The notes beneath the pieces are model-generated. The model was not told the DNA's origin. It did not search any database and was given only the letters and a program-made list of their open reading frames with translations. Both the position numbers and the translations under genes were made by a program. A stretch of DNA of 64,000 nucleotides from positions 124,001 to 188,000 of the forward strand of contig JBMOKU010000053.1 of assembly GCA_049324315.1 (NCBI GenBank), read 5' to 3'. Of the stretch, positions 18,382 to 27,695 are shown piece after piece. The stretch comes from JBMOKU01 sp049324315 (lineage in GTDB: Bacteria > Bacillota > Clostridia > Peptostreptococcales > Thermotaleaceae). Numbering within the stretch: position 1 is the stretch's first letter; every line of letters begins with the position of its first letter.

Positions 18382-18558
18382 CGTATTCGGGAGAGAAGCC
18401 ACGAGTTATGCAGAAAGAAAGATACCAAACATATAAATACACAAAAGAAGGAAAACCTGCAGGAAAACAGACTTTTCCCTTTAGAGACTTCCATACTATA
18501 ATGAAAAATGTTGAATTTGTACAAAATATGAATAAGCCAACGGTATGGAGGAAATTAC

Positions 18559-19800
18559 ATGGAAAATGCATCTATGATTGCCACAGATCAAATTTTGTCT
18601 TTAATGGTTATTGTATTGATTACAGGTATGATTTTTGGGAAAATAAGCAAACTGGTGAAGCTGCCGGATGTGGTTTTGTTTTTAATAGCCGGGATTATCA
18701 TCGGGCCCTCTGTTTTAAATTGGGCCAGCGTAGACGGGTATCCTATTGGGAATCAATTGATACTGACTTTCGGTTCTGCCTTTATTCTCTATGATGGCGG
18801 TAGAGAAATCAAACTGCGGGTGTTAAATAATGTAAAAATATCCGTTGCATTGTTGTCGACTGTAGGCGTACTGGTATCAACCTTTGTGGTGGGGTATATT
18901 ACCATGATCATTTTTAAGATTCCTTTTATCTATGCCCTGTTATTGGGAGCTGTTATCGCTTCTACGGATCCTGCAACCCTGGTTCCTGTATTTAAGGAGA
19001 TAACACTGCGGGATAAGGTTAAGCAGACGGTCATCAGTGAATCTGCCTTTAATGATGCCGCTGGAGCTATATTGGTTTTCTCCATTCTTGCGATTATTCA
19101 GTCAGGTAAGTTTTCACTGATGGATAATATGGGACAGCTGCTCACCATGGCAGGAGGAGGGATCATCATGGGCGTACTTGCAGGTATATTCCTTTCCCTG
19201 TTAATCTCTGACTCAAAGCTGGGGATCCTTCATGAATATGCACCGATTGTATCGATTGTGGCAGTGGTTATTGCATTTACCTTTGCTGAAAAGATTGGCG
19301 GCAGCGGTTATATGGCCACCTTCGTGACGGGATTGGTGTGCGGGAATAAGAAGAAACTGAGATTGTGGGTACCGGAAGAAGATTTTGTTACACAGCTCCA
19401 TGTGAGAGAAACGTTGGCCTTTGTCATGAGGATGGCGATTTTTATCCTGCTTGGAACCCATGTGAATTTCCATGTTCTAGGCAAATATTGGCTGTCAGCA
19501 TTACTCATTGTAGCTGTATTGATGTTTGTAGCCAGACCTCTTTCTGTTATATTTTGTACCGTACCTGACCGACAAGCAAATTGGACATCTAAAGAAATGG
19601 GATTTTTGATGTGGGTGAGAGAGACAGGGGTTATCCCGGCAGCTCTTTCAGGTATGATTACCAGCATGAAAATTCCCCACAGTGATATTATATCTTCGGT
19701 TGTATTTATGACCATCTTGATCACCCTCGGTATTCAAGCCAGCTCAACGAAATATGTGGCACAAAAATTGGAATTATTGGAGTATAGGGAAGAATTTTAG
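18559..19800 (+). CDS. Cation:proton antiporter, CPA1/NhaP type
   Basis: 413 residues with about 12 hydrophobic segments and no large cytosolic tail. The first helix region (MVIVLITGMIFGKISK, then VLFLIAGIIIGPS) and the motif ESAFNDAAGAI, carrying the conserved Asn-Asp ion site, are typical of monovalent cation/proton antiporters. It probably exports Na+ in exchange for H+ (inference), which would fit a Na+-based energy economy. ATG with TGGAGGAAA. It interrupts the usual prmC-prfA pairing. Confidence 0.88.
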   Translation: MENASMIATDQILSLMVIVLITGMIFGKISKLVKLPDVVLFLIAGIIIGPSVLNWASVDGYPIGNQLILTFGSAFILYDGGREIKLRVLNNVKISVALLSTVGVLVSTFVVGYITMIIFKIPFIYALLLGAVIASTDPATLVPVFKEITLRDKVKQTVISESAFNDAAGAILVFSILAIIQSGKFSLMDNMGQLLTMAGGGIIMGVLAGIFLSLLISDSKLGILHEYAPIVSIVAVVIAFTFAEKIGGSGYMATFVTGLVCGNKKKLRLWVPEEDFVTQLHVRETLAFVMRMAIFILLGTHVNFHVLGKYWLSALLIVAVLMFVARPLSVIFCTVPDRQANWTSKEMGFLMWVRETGVIPAALSGMITSMKIPHSDIISSVVFMTILITLGIQASSTKYVAQKLELLEYREEF

Positions 19801-19810
19801 GCAATACTAT

Positions 19811-19893
19811 CCGTGAATAGCTGATAGCTAATAGCTTGTGGCAAATGATCATTTGATATGGTTGTTATGGTGAGCTATTGGTTATCGGCTGTT
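19811..19893. repeat. Inverted class H pair without a gene
   Basis: Left units GAATAGC-TGATAGC-TAATAGC. The right arm, read in reverse, gives ACAGCCG-ATAACCA-ATAGCTC. The 7-nt period is kept but the units are diverged. Confidence 0.5.
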
Positions 19894-19985
19894 TGCTTTA
19901 TGATGTTTTTCGCTGCAAAGTATTGAAAAAGCGTAGTAAACATGATAAAATAACCAGATGGAATAAATTATTCGGGGTGAGATAA

Positions 19986-21053
19986 ATGTTTGATAAATTA
20001 GATTTTCTTCAAGATAAATATGAATCACTAAGTACGAAGGTTGCCGACCCGGAAGTGATCAGCAATCAATCGGAATGGCAAAAGTCTGTAAAGGAATTGG
20101 CTGAGATTGAGCCCATTGTCAATAAATATAAAGAGTTTAAGAAAGTGAAGCAGGATATTGCAGGAGCAAAAGCCATTCTTGAAGAGAATAACGATGAAGA
20201 ATTAAGAGAAATGGCAAAGATGGAATTGGGAGAGCTTGAGGAAAGCATTGAAAGAATAGAAGACGAACTGAAGATCTTGCTGCTGCCAAAGGACCCTAAC
20301 GATGAAAAGAATGTTATCGTGGAGATCCGTGCAGGGGCAGGCGGTGACGAAGCAGGGCTCTTCGCAGGCGTATTATTAAGGATGTATACGAGATACGCGG
20401 AGAGAAATCGGTGGAAAGTAGAAATGATGAGTATGAATGAAACCGGCGTTGGTGGCATTAAAGAGGTTATCTTCCTGCTCAGAGGAAAGGGAGCTTACTC
20501 CAGACTGAAATACGAGAGCGGCGTTCATCGTGTGCAAAGAATCCCTGTAACAGAATCAGGAGGAAGAATTCACACCTCTACTGCCACCGTAGCGGTTTTA
20601 CCGGAAGCAGAAGATGTGGAAATTGACATCAACCCGAATGATGTACGGGTAGACGTATTCAGATCCTCCGGTAATGGCGGCCAGAGTGTAAATACGACAG
20701 ACTCTGCTGTACGTTTAACACATATTCCAACAGGCATGGTTGTATCCTGTCAGGATGAGAAATCTCAGCTGAAGAACAAAGAAAAGGCATTCAAGATTCT
20801 TAAGGCAAGGCTTTATGATAAAATGCTGGAAGAACAACATGCTGAAATAGCCGAAGAAAGAAAGAGCCAGGTAGGTTCTGGAGATAGAAGTGAGAGAATC
20901 CGTACCTACAATTATCCTCAGGGTAGAGTATCAGATCACAGAATTAACCTTACCCTTTACAAGCTTGATCAGTTCCTGGATGGAGACATTGACGAGATAC
21001 TAGATGCATTGATTACGACAGCACAGGCAGAAAAATTGCAGCAGGTGGTTTAG
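19986..21053 (+). CDS. prfA: Peptide chain release factor 1
   Basis: 355 residues, full length. The catalytic GGQ motif is in RSSGNGGQSVNTTDSAV. The codon-recognition region and the C-terminal SDHRINLTLYKLDQ are typical of RF1. ATG with GGGGTGAG. It is followed by a terminator. Confidence 0.97.
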   Translation: MFDKLDFLQDKYESLSTKVADPEVISNQSEWQKSVKELAEIEPIVNKYKEFKKVKQDIAGAKAILEENNDEELREMAKMELGELEESIERIEDELKILLLPKDPNDEKNVIVEIRAGAGGDEAGLFAGVLLRMYTRYAERNRWKVEMMSMNETGVGGIKEVIFLLRGKGAYSRLKYESGVHRVQRIPVTESGGRIHTSTATVAVLPEAEDVEIDINPNDVRVDVFRSSGNGGQSVNTTDSAVRLTHIPTGMVVSCQDEKSQLKNKEKAFKILKARLYDKMLEEQHAEIAEERKSQVGSGDRSERIRTYNYPQGRVSDHRINLTLYKLDQFLDGDIDEILDALITTAQAEKLQQVV

Positions 21054-21061
21054 AAATTATA

Positions 21062-21093
21062 GGACAATACTCAAAGTGGTATTGTCTTTTTTA
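21062..21093 (+). terminator. Terminator after prfA
   Basis: GACAATAC and GTATTGTC with six T residues. Confidence 0.85.
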
Positions 21094-21137
21094 TGATCTT
21101 GAGAATAGTTTGTACAAAACATGTGGATAACATGACC

Positions 21138-21300
21138 GTAGGGGCGCGCATGGCGCGTCCGCTATTCCCGGACAATATCATGAGGATGTGGTTTGACATC
21201 ATCACATATTTATTAACGGTAACGTCGATATAACGGTTTAGAATATTGTTAATTTCGATAAGGTAGCATTTTTGCGGACGCCCAATGAGCGCCCCTACAT
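21138..21300. repeat. Two inverted class C palindromes about 110 nt apart
   Basis: The left unit GTAGGGGCGCGCATGGCGCG and the right unit, which reads GTAGGGGCGCTCATTGGGCG on the minus strand, face each other. The enclosed AT-rich DNA has no ORF. The whole could be one MITE-like unit. Confidence 0.7.
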
Positions 21301-21355
21301 TTTGTAATGCACATCAGTATATACCACGAACCTATAGAATATATATGACTGTAAA

Positions 21356-21426
21356 GGAGACTTGGGGACTGTACCTGCTGTCACACCCGTTTTTGGTGTG
21401 ACAGAGGGACTGTCCCCATGTCTCCC
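21356..21426. repeat. Class A hairpin repeat before the ZIP gene
   Basis: The inner stem here is TCACACC/GGTGTGA instead of CGCCCG/GGCGGG, a compensated change. Confidence 0.9.
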
Positions 21427-21456
21427 TGACTGTAAAATAGCGTTGTATCTAGGAGC

Positions 21457-22203
21457 GTGAAAAGGGTGGAGACTATACTGACAACAACGGGGATCGGTTT
21501 TGCTGTAGGGGTGCTGGGAACAGGGGTTGGAGGTCTAAGCGGATTTCTGATTGACAATCCCAGTAAAAGGTTTTTAAGCTTTATCTTAGGATTATCCAGT
21601 GGCTTGATGTTGGCTATCATCTGCTTCGATCTTTTGCCGGAGGCATTTGAGCTTAGTCAGCTATGGGTTGGCATTGTAGGCGTTGTATTTGGCGTTATGA
21701 TGACGATTTTAACAGATGAAGTCTTATCATCCAGGATGGGCGTTCATGATCATGGAGAGCAAAGCTTCGCAAAAACCGGTATTTTATTGGGGCTGGGTGT
21801 TGCGATGCACAATTTTCCCGAGGGCTTGGCCATAGGCTCCGGCTTCATGGCAACGAAGGCCTTGGGTGTGGGGATATCCATTGTGATTGCCCTACATAAT
21901 GTCCCGGAAGGTATTTCCATGGCTGCACCCATGCGCATAGGCGGGATTTCAAAGATACGTGCATTTCTATATACGGTTTTGGCAGGGGTACCCATGGGCC
22001 TGGGTGCCATGGTAGGAGCACTGCTGGGAGAAATTTCTCCGAATTTGATTGCGTTTTCATTGGCCTTTGCCGGAGGAACCATGCTCTATATTACTTGTGA
22101 TGAGTTAATCCCAAAGTCAAAAGACCTGCATTATGGGCGAACTGCCAGTTTTGGTATGCTGATAGGATTTGTATTGGGTGTCTTGATTGCAAAACAATTC
22201 TAA
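21457..22203 (+). CDS. ZIP-family metal transporter
   Basis: 248 residues if GTG 21457 is used; GTG 21466 (three codons later) has better spacing to TAGGAG. Eight hydrophobic segments. Helix IV motif HNFPEGLAIG and helix V motif HNVPEGISMA carry the metal-binding His and Glu of ZIP carriers. ZIP proteins import Zn2+ or related divalent ions. It lies between prfA and the sua5 homologue, a position not occupied by ZIP in Bacilli. Confidence 0.9.
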   Translation: MKRVETILTTTGIGFAVGVLGTGVGGLSGFLIDNPSKRFLSFILGLSSGLMLAIICFDLLPEAFELSQLWVGIVGVVFGVMMTILTDEVLSSRMGVHDHGEQSFAKTGILLGLGVAMHNFPEGLAIGSGFMATKALGVGISIVIALHNVPEGISMAAPMRIGGISKIRAFLYTVLAGVPMGLGAMVGALLGEISPNLIAFSLAFAGGTMLYITCDELIPKSKDLHYGRTASFGMLIGFVLGVLIAKQF

Positions 22204-22254
22204 CTACGATTGATGTTCATAGTTTTGAATCCTAACCGTTTGGTGTATAATACT

Positions 22255-22428
22255 AGTTAGAAGTTAGAAGTCTGTAGGGAACGCCCACTGTGGCGTTTCG
22301 CTTGTAGGGAGACTTGGGGACTGTACCTACTGTCACACCCGATTTTGGTGTGACTGAGGGACTGTCCCCATGTCTCCCGGAGTTAGGCGGGGAAAACGAT
22401 GGAACCGTCCCCGTGGCATAGCGGATGT
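22255..22428. repeat. Composite repeat cluster: H array, class C, class A, half class B
   Basis: In order: heptamers GTTAGAA x2 (22255-22271); a class C palindrome with stem AACGCC/GGCGTT (22271-22302); a full class A hairpin (22307-22380); the right half of class B (22386-22428). Confidence 0.85.
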
Positions 22429-22484
22429 AACGCGCTTAGTATGACTTATATAGCAACTTAATTAACGATCGGAGAAGAAGTATA

Positions 22485-23543
22485 ATGAAAACAAAAGTAA
22501 TTGATATCAATCCAAATAACATAGATAAAGAGCAGCTTGAGATTGCTGCCCGTGTTTTGCATGATGGCGGAACGGTGGCGTTTCCTACAGAAACCGTTTA
22601 TGGTCTAGGAGCCAATGCTCTGAATGTGGAGGCTGTTCAAAATATATTCAAAGCAAAGGGACGGCCTTCTGACAATCCACTCATTGTACATATAGCAAAA
22701 ACCGATGAAGTCATTCCTTTGGTACAAGAAATACCTGAGAAGGCAAAAACATTGATGGAGCATTTGTGGCCAGGTCCTTTAACCATGGTTTTTCAAAAGT
22801 CAGATTTAGTTCCTTCCATCATTACAGGGGGGCTGGATACGGTGGCGATTCGAATGCCATCTCATCCCATTGCAAGGCTTCTTATAGAGATGGCAAAGGT
22901 ACCTGTGGCGGCACCCAGTGCCAACCTGTCTGGAAAGCCTAGTCCCACAGAAGCGGAACATGTTATAGAAGATTTGATGAATCGAGTTGATGTGATTATC
23001 CGTGGCGGAAGCTGTGATGTAGGTGTGGAATCTACCGTACTGGATTTATCGGGTAAAAGGCCTGTGATTTTGAGGCCGGGAGGAGTTACACGGGAGCAGA
23101 TTGAGGGGATTATTGGCGAAATTGAAGTAGATAAAGGAATTGAAGCCAATAAGGATGAGAACATTGTACCGAAATCTCCTGGAATGAAATATACCCATTA
23201 TGCACCAAAGGCAAAGGTAATCATCATTGATGGTGCTGTAGAGAATGTTATTCGAAAAATCTGTGATATGACAAAGGAAAAAGAACAGCAGGGCTTGAAG
23301 GTTGGAATTATGGCAACGGATGAGACAAAGGATCTTTATCAAGAGGGTATTGTTTTATCCGTGGGAAGCAGAAATCATAAGGAAGTAATTGCGGCCAAGC
23401 TCTTTAAAACGCTGCGCCAGTTTGATGATGTGGGTGTAGACATAATCCTGGCAGAAGGAATTGACCCAAAAGATATTGGACATGCAGTGATGAACCGTCT
23501 TTTGAAAGCGGCGGGATATGACGTGATTGATTCTGGGAGGTGA
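22485..23543 (+). CDS. L-threonylcarbamoyladenylate synthase (Sua5 type)
   Basis: 352 residues: a YrdC domain (about 15-205; PTETVYGLGANAL, KAKGRPSDNPL) joined by the KSPGMKYTHYAPKA linker to a C-terminal Sua5 domain. It makes threonylcarbamoyl-AMP from Thr, bicarbonate and ATP for t6A modification of tRNAs at position 37. It overlaps no neighbour; the phosphatase gene begins 4 nt later. The order sua5-ywlE-rpiB-upp matches B. subtilis, although spoIIR is absent. Confidence 0.94.
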   Translation: MKTKVIDINPNNIDKEQLEIAARVLHDGGTVAFPTETVYGLGANALNVEAVQNIFKAKGRPSDNPLIVHIAKTDEVIPLVQEIPEKAKTLMEHLWPGPLTMVFQKSDLVPSIITGGLDTVAIRMPSHPIARLLIEMAKVPVAAPSANLSGKPSPTEAEHVIEDLMNRVDVIIRGGSCDVGVESTVLDLSGKRPVILRPGGVTREQIEGIIGEIEVDKGIEANKDENIVPKSPGMKYTHYAPKAKVIIIDGAVENVIRKICDMTKEKEQQGLKVGIMATDETKDLYQEGIVLSVGSRNHKEVIAAKLFKTLRQFDDVGVDIILAEGIDPKDIGHAVMNRLLKAAGYDVIDSGR

Positions 23544-23547
23544 AAAG

Positions 23548-24261
23548 ATGAAAACCATTTTGTTCGTATGCACAGGGAATACTTGTAGAAGCAGCATGGC
23601 AGAAGCAATGATGAAAAAAAAGCTGGAAGAGATATGCGAAACGACCCGGGGAATCAAGGTCATTTCTGCAGGTACATCTGCTATGAAGGGAGCCCAAGCT
23701 TCTAAAAACGCAATCCAAGTTATGAGAGAACGGAATATTGATTTAAACCGGCATCAAGCTACGCCGCTGACTAAAGAATTGATTATGGAAGCTGATGTTA
23801 TTTTTACCATGACAAGAAATCATAAGGATCAGGTTTTAAGAATGGAACCGGAAGCGAAGAACAAGACATTCACCTTAAAAGAGTACACCAGCAGTGTAGG
23901 AAATGACCAAGAAATTCAAGGCGAGATCGACAAACTGCATCAGCTAATCAAGCGTAAAAAAACAGCGTTTTACGAGAAAAATGAAAAAGAGATCCTGCGC
24001 CTGCGAAATGAAAGACAGGTCTTGATAAAACAGCTGGAAACCATAGACGATGAAATCAAAAAGCTGGAAAATGATATGATGAAATCCATCAATAATGAGC
24101 AGCGAGAAGTTGTGTATCTTCAAGATAAATTGCCTTCCGTGGACATTGTAGATCCTTTTGGTCAGCCTGCCTGGGTTTATCGAGAATGTGCAAAGGAAAT
24201 TGAAGAAGCCCTGAAGGTTGTAGTGGAAAAAATATGCAAAGACGAAAACATAGAGAAATAG
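23548..24261 (+). CDS. LMW protein-tyrosine/arginine phosphatase with coiled-coil insertion (YwlE-like)
   Basis: 237 residues, against about 150 for usual LMW phosphatases. The P-loop FVCTGNTCRSS (Cys8, Arg14) keeps Thr12, the residue linked to phosphoarginine specificity in YwlE, and the general-acid Asp is in VDPFGQP (about 202). Between FTLKEYTSS (about 107) and the DPFG loop lies an inserted stretch of about 75 residues, highly charged with heptad spacing (LRNERQVLIKQLETIDDEI), predicted to form a coiled-coil hairpin. It may drive dimerisation or target binding (inference). The start ATG follows GGGAGGTGAAAAG. Confidence 0.88.
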   Translation: MKTILFVCTGNTCRSSMAEAMMKKKLEEICETTRGIKVISAGTSAMKGAQASKNAIQVMRERNIDLNRHQATPLTKELIMEADVIFTMTRNHKDQVLRMEPEAKNKTFTLKEYTSSVGNDQEIQGEIDKLHQLIKRKKTAFYEKNEKEILRLRNERQVLIKQLETIDDEIKKLENDMMKSINNEQREVVYLQDKLPSVDIVDPFGQPAWVYRECAKEIEEALKVVVEKICKDENIEK

Positions 24262-24370
24262 GTTGAACTGAGGAGAAATAAGTGTTAAAATGTCCTAGGT
24301 AATACGGTAGAAGCGTGGTCATCGTAAGGATTAGAAAGTATCATTGTAGCCCTAAAGTATGACCCGAATA

Positions 24371-24393
24371 CGGCTAACTGCTAACGGCTAACC
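24371..24393. repeat. Class H array (CGGCTAA heptamers)
   Basis: Units CGGCTAA-CTGCTAA-CGGCTAA; on the minus strand these read TTAGCCG and similar. It lies alone in the 217-nt gap before rpiB. Confidence 0.75.
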
Positions 24394-24478
24394 ACGTTCA
24401 TAGGATTTGGGGGATAGAAGAAAAATAGCGATGGAATCTACCTTAGCATTAAATAGCGGTATATGGGAGGTGTTGAAA

Positions 24479-24934
24479 TTGAAGATCGGATTAGGCAGTG
24501 ATCATGGTGGTTATAACTTGAAAGAAGCCATCAAAAAACATCTGCAAGAAAAAGGATATCAATATGTAGACTATGGAACCAATTCATCTGAATCTGTAGA
24601 CTATCCGGCATTTGGCATGAAGGTAGCGGAAGCCGTGGTGTCCGGTGAATGTGAGTATGGCATCCTTTGCTGCGGTACAGGAATCGGTATATCCATTTCT
24701 GCCAATAAAGTACCTGGAGTCCGTTGTGCTGCTGTGTCAGACACGTTCTCTGCACAGATGTCAAAGGAACATAATAATGCGAACATCTTGGCATTAGGAG
24801 AGCGGGTAATCGGTGTAGGCCTGGCACTGCAAATTGTAGATGTATGGTTGAACTCGGAATTCTTAGGAGAAAGACACGCTCGCAGAGTAAATATGATCGG
24901 GGACATTGAGAAGAAATATAGTATGGAAGAGTAA
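24479..24934 (+). CDS. rpiB: Ribose-5-phosphate isomerase B
   Basis: 151 residues of the RpiB/LacAB family, interconverting ribulose-5-P and ribose-5-P. Motifs: GSDHGGYNLKEAI near the N-terminus, DYGTNSSESVDYP, and CCGTGIGISISANK with the active-site Cys. TTG 24479 is 7 nt after GGGAGG; earlier in-frame starts would overlap that site or add non-conserved sequence. It is followed 23 nt later by upp. Confidence 0.93.
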   Translation: MKIGLGSDHGGYNLKEAIKKHLQEKGYQYVDYGTNSSESVDYPAFGMKVAEAVVSGECEYGILCCGTGIGISISANKVPGVRCAAVSDTFSAQMSKEHNNANILALGERVIGVGLALQIVDVWLNSEFLGERHARRVNMIGDIEKKYSMEE

Positions 24935-24957
24935 TCAAATGAAGGGAGCTGACGGCA

Positions 24958-25587
24958 TTGAAGAATGTTTTTGTGATGGACCATCCACTGATTCAACACA
25001 AGCTTACTTTGATCAGGGATAAAAACACAGGGTCTAAGGAATTTCGTGAAGTAGTGAAGGAACTAGCCATGCTTATGGGCTATGAAGTAACCAGAAATCT
25101 TCCTTTAGAAGAAGTAGAGATTGAGACGCCTGTTTGTAAGACGAAGGCGAAGGTAATCGCAGGTAGAAAATTAGGAATCATACCAATCCTACGGGCAGGA
25201 TTAGGTATGGTAGATGGTATGTTGAACTTGATTCCGGCTGCCAAAGTAGGTCATATAGGACTCTACAGAGATCCGGAAACCCTTGAACCGGTTGAATACT
25301 ATTGCAAGCTTCCAGCTGATGTAAATGAAAGAGATCTGATTGTATTAGATCCAATGCTGGCTACAGGCGGATCAGCCAATGCAGCCATTCAATTCATTAA
25401 AGATAAAGGCGCCAACAGCATTCGATTCATGTGCTTAATCGCCTCACCGGAGGGAATAAAAGCTGTTCAAGATGCTCATCCGGACGTGGAAATTTATGTG
25501 GCGGCGGTTGATGAAAAATTAAATGATCATGCCTATATTGTACCGGGCTTAGGTGATGCCGGAGATAGATTATTTGGAACAAAATAG
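24958..25587 (+). CDS. upp: Uracil phosphoribosyltransferase
   Basis: 209 residues; converts uracil and PRPP to UMP. The PRPP loop is VLDPMLATGGSANAAI; the N-terminal HPLIQHKLTLIRD and C-terminal PGLGDAGDRLFGTK are family signatures. TTG start with GGGAG 10 nt upstream. In B. subtilis upp directly precedes the atp operon; here about 9 kb of other genes separate them. Confidence 0.96.
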   Translation: MKNVFVMDHPLIQHKLTLIRDKNTGSKEFREVVKELAMLMGYEVTRNLPLEEVEIETPVCKTKAKVIAGRKLGIIPILRAGLGMVDGMLNLIPAAKVGHIGLYRDPETLEPVEYYCKLPADVNERDLIVLDPMLATGGSANAAIQFIKDKGANSIRFMCLIASPEGIKAVQDAHPDVEIYVAAVDEKLNDHAYIVPGLGDAGDRLFGTK

Positions 25588-25592
25588 ATGAT

Positions 25593-25638
25593 AAAAGAAA
25601 TAGAGAGTAGAGCTATCGAAATCTATTTCTTTTTTTAT
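25593..25638 (+). terminator. Terminator after upp
   Basis: AAGAAATAGA and TCTATTTCTT with a T-run. Confidence 0.8.
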
Positions 25639-25796
25639 GGTCATTTAAGGAGAAATTTGCATATGATAATAAAAGGAGTGTTTTCACAATAGCATGTTTA
25701 TAAATCATAATATATGGAAAAATTATGAATATGAAAAATAGATTTCCATGAAGGATTTATAAGAGGGCGTGCCGAAATAAGTTACGATAGTGTATA

Positions 25797-25872
25797 GCGG
25801 AGTCATGGGGACGGTTCGTCTGGCACATATGTTTTTTATGTGCCTGAGGAACTGTCCCCGTGGCGTAGCGTA
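25797..25872. repeat. Variant class B repeat with an alternative centre
   Basis: The class B ends are kept, but the centre is a different hairpin, GGCACATA...TATGTGCC, so the stem was exchanged as a unit. Confidence 0.8.
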
Positions 25873-25895
25873 AAGTTTATAAAAGGAGGATACAT

Positions 25896-26339
25896 ATGCG
25901 GCCCAATTGGGATCAATACTTTATGGAGATGGCTGAAATCGCAAAAACAAGGTCAACATGTACAAGAAGACAGGTTGGCGCTGTACTTGTAAAGGATAAG
26001 AGGATGCTTGCCACAGGATATAATGGTGCGCCATCAGGAACGGCTCACTGCACGGATATTGGATGCCTAAGGGAAAAACTCAATATCCCTTCCGGACAAA
26101 GACACGAACTTTGCAGAGGCCTCCATGCGGAACAGAATGCCATGATCCAGGCTGCCTACCATGGCGTAGAGATACAGGGGGCTACCATGTATGTTACCTT
26201 GCAGCCCTGTATACTATGTGCCAAGATGGCCATCAATGCCGGTATCAAGAAAATCATTTTTAAGGGAAGCTATCCTGATGAACTTTCAATGGATATGCTA
26301 AAAGAGGCTGGGATAGAGATACAGTCTTTTGAGGAATGA
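25896..26339 (+). CDS. dCMP deaminase (ComEB-like)
   Basis: 147 residues. Zinc site: HAEQNA plus PCILC; the first motif is TRRQVGAVLVKD. It deaminates dCMP to dUMP, the precursor for thymidylate synthesis, and so complements tdk and upp. Bacilli place this gene in the comE operon; here it is free-standing. The start ATG follows AAAGGAGGATAC. Confidence 0.93.
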   Translation: MRPNWDQYFMEMAEIAKTRSTCTRRQVGAVLVKDKRMLATGYNGAPSGTAHCTDIGCLREKLNIPSGQRHELCRGLHAEQNAMIQAAYHGVEIQGATMYVTLQPCILCAKMAINAGIKKIIFKGSYPDELSMDMLKEAGIEIQSFEE

Positions 26340-26474
26340 GAGGTTAGAAGTTAGACGTTAAAGGTTAGACGTAGGGACGAACAGTGTTCGTCCGACTATC
26401 ATTTATGTAAAGCTATTGACAACAAAATCAGGCATGCATATGGTGTGACAGAGGGACTGTCCCCATGTCTCCGG
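26340..26474. repeat. Repeat cluster: H array, class C, half class A
   Basis: Heptamers GAGGTTA-GAAGTTA-GACGTTA-AAGGTTA (26340-26372); a class C palindrome with stem ACGAACA/TGTTCGT (26371-26395); the right half of class A (26440-26474). Confidence 0.8.
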
Positions 26475-26519
26475 CGTTATAAAAAGTGGTTACAATATCG
26501 TTACAGCTCGACCAACCCA

Positions 26520-26548
26520 TTGATTTTTTCATTGTTTTATTGTAGAAT
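26520..26548 (+). promoter_or_regulatory. Predicted promoter for the tagO/wecA-like gene
   Basis: TTGATT, 17 nt, TAGAAT, ending 40 nt before the start codon. Confidence 0.5.
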
Positions 26549-26588
26549 TACTCTGAATGAGTCTGCTAAATGACAAGGAGTGTTATAT

Positions 26589-27629
26589 GTGAATATTTAC
26601 TTACTAGTATTTTTACTTGCTTCTTTTGCTTCTTTTTTTACAACTCCTGTAGCAAAAAAACTTGCAATAAAGGTGGGGGCAATTGACATACCGAAGGATG
26701 ATCGGAGAGTACATAAAACACCAATACCTCGCATGGGTGGTTTAGCAATCTATTTTGGGTTTGTTGTTAGTATTTTGGCTACAATGCAGATTGATCAAAA
26801 AACCATGGGTATGCTAGTTGGAAGTACGTTGATCGTATTGATGGGTATTTTGGATGATAGGAAACCTTTATCGGCGAAAACAAAATTGCTCGTGCAAATT
26901 GTTTGTGCTTCGATTCTAGTTTATTCCGGTATTGCCATCGAAGGTTTTGGAATTCCCTTTACGGATAATAAATACATAGCGTTTGGTCCTATACTTAGTA
27001 CACTTGTAACGATCTTCTGGATTGTAGGTATCACCAATACATTAAATCTTATTGACGGGTTAGACGGTTTGGCAGCGGGAGTTGCAACAATCGCAGCTAT
27101 TTCCTTGTCTTATGTGGCCCATGCCAATGGAAGACCCGAAGTGACCATTATCATTACATTAGCCATAGCCGGTTCAGCCCTTGGATTTTTACCTTACAAC
27201 TTTAATCCTGCAAAGATATTTATGGGAGATACGGGTTCTCTTTTCTTAGGATATATGCTGGCAGCCATATCCATTGATGGTGCTATGAAGGGAGCTACAG
27301 CCTTAGCTACCGTTGTTCCGGTACTTGTGCTGGGCTTGCCCATATTTGACACGACCTTCGCCATCATAAGGCGAGCATGGAATGGCAGACCGATTATGGA
27401 GCCGGATAAAGGGCATCTTCATCACAGATTGCTTTCGGCGGGTATGGGACAAAAGAGAACGGTTTTGACTTTATACAGCATTAGTGGCGCATTAGGGGTT
27501 AGTGCTGCCTTTATGTCAAACAGCAAGGTTCTTGACTCCCTGTTTATTCTCACAGCTGCCAGTGCCTTGATGTACCTCAGCATCAGTGCAGGACAGCTGA
27601 GAAAACAAAAAAGTATAGATAAAGACTAA
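26589..27629 (+). CDS. Undecaprenyl-phosphate N-acetylglucosaminyl-1-phosphate transferase
   Basis: 346 residues, a polytopic membrane enzyme of the MraY/WecA/TagO family with about 10 helices. Motifs: GILDDRKPL (first Asp pair), NTLNLIDGLDGLAAG, FNPAKIFMGDTGS, and the HLHHRL signature near the C-terminus. It starts wall polymer or polysaccharide synthesis by transferring GlcNAc-1-P to undecaprenyl phosphate. GTG 26589 is 8 nt after AAGGAG; the earlier GTG 26580 overlaps that site. It is paired with the downstream UDP-GlcNAc 2-epimerase gene, as in wall-polymer loci. Confidence 0.9.
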   Translation: MNIYLLVFLLASFASFFTTPVAKKLAIKVGAIDIPKDDRRVHKTPIPRMGGLAIYFGFVVSILATMQIDQKTMGMLVGSTLIVLMGILDDRKPLSAKTKLLVQIVCASILVYSGIAIEGFGIPFTDNKYIAFGPILSTLVTIFWIVGITNTLNLIDGLDGLAAGVATIAAISLSYVAHANGRPEVTIIITLAIAGSALGFLPYNFNPAKIFMGDTGSLFLGYMLAAISIDGAMKGATALATVVPVLVLGLPIFDTTFAIIRRAWNGRPIMEPDKGHLHHRLLSAGMGQKRTVLTLYSISGALGVSAAFMSNSKVLDSLFILTAASALMYLSISAGQLRKQKSIDKD

Positions 27630-27630
27630 A

Positions 27631-27660
27631 GCCAGACCTTCCTATCTGGCTTTTTCTTGT
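27631..27660 (+). terminator. Terminator after the tagO/wecA-like gene
   Basis: AGCCAGA and TCTGGCT with TTTTTCTT. Confidence 0.8.
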
Positions 27661-27695
27661 AAAAAGAATGGAGATAGGTTGAAGGCTTTGCTGGA

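Noticed and set aside
18363..18794. 143-codon plus-strand ORF between prmC and the antiporter
   Set aside because: It overlaps the prmC terminator and the start of the antiporter gene in another frame; composition is not protein-like.
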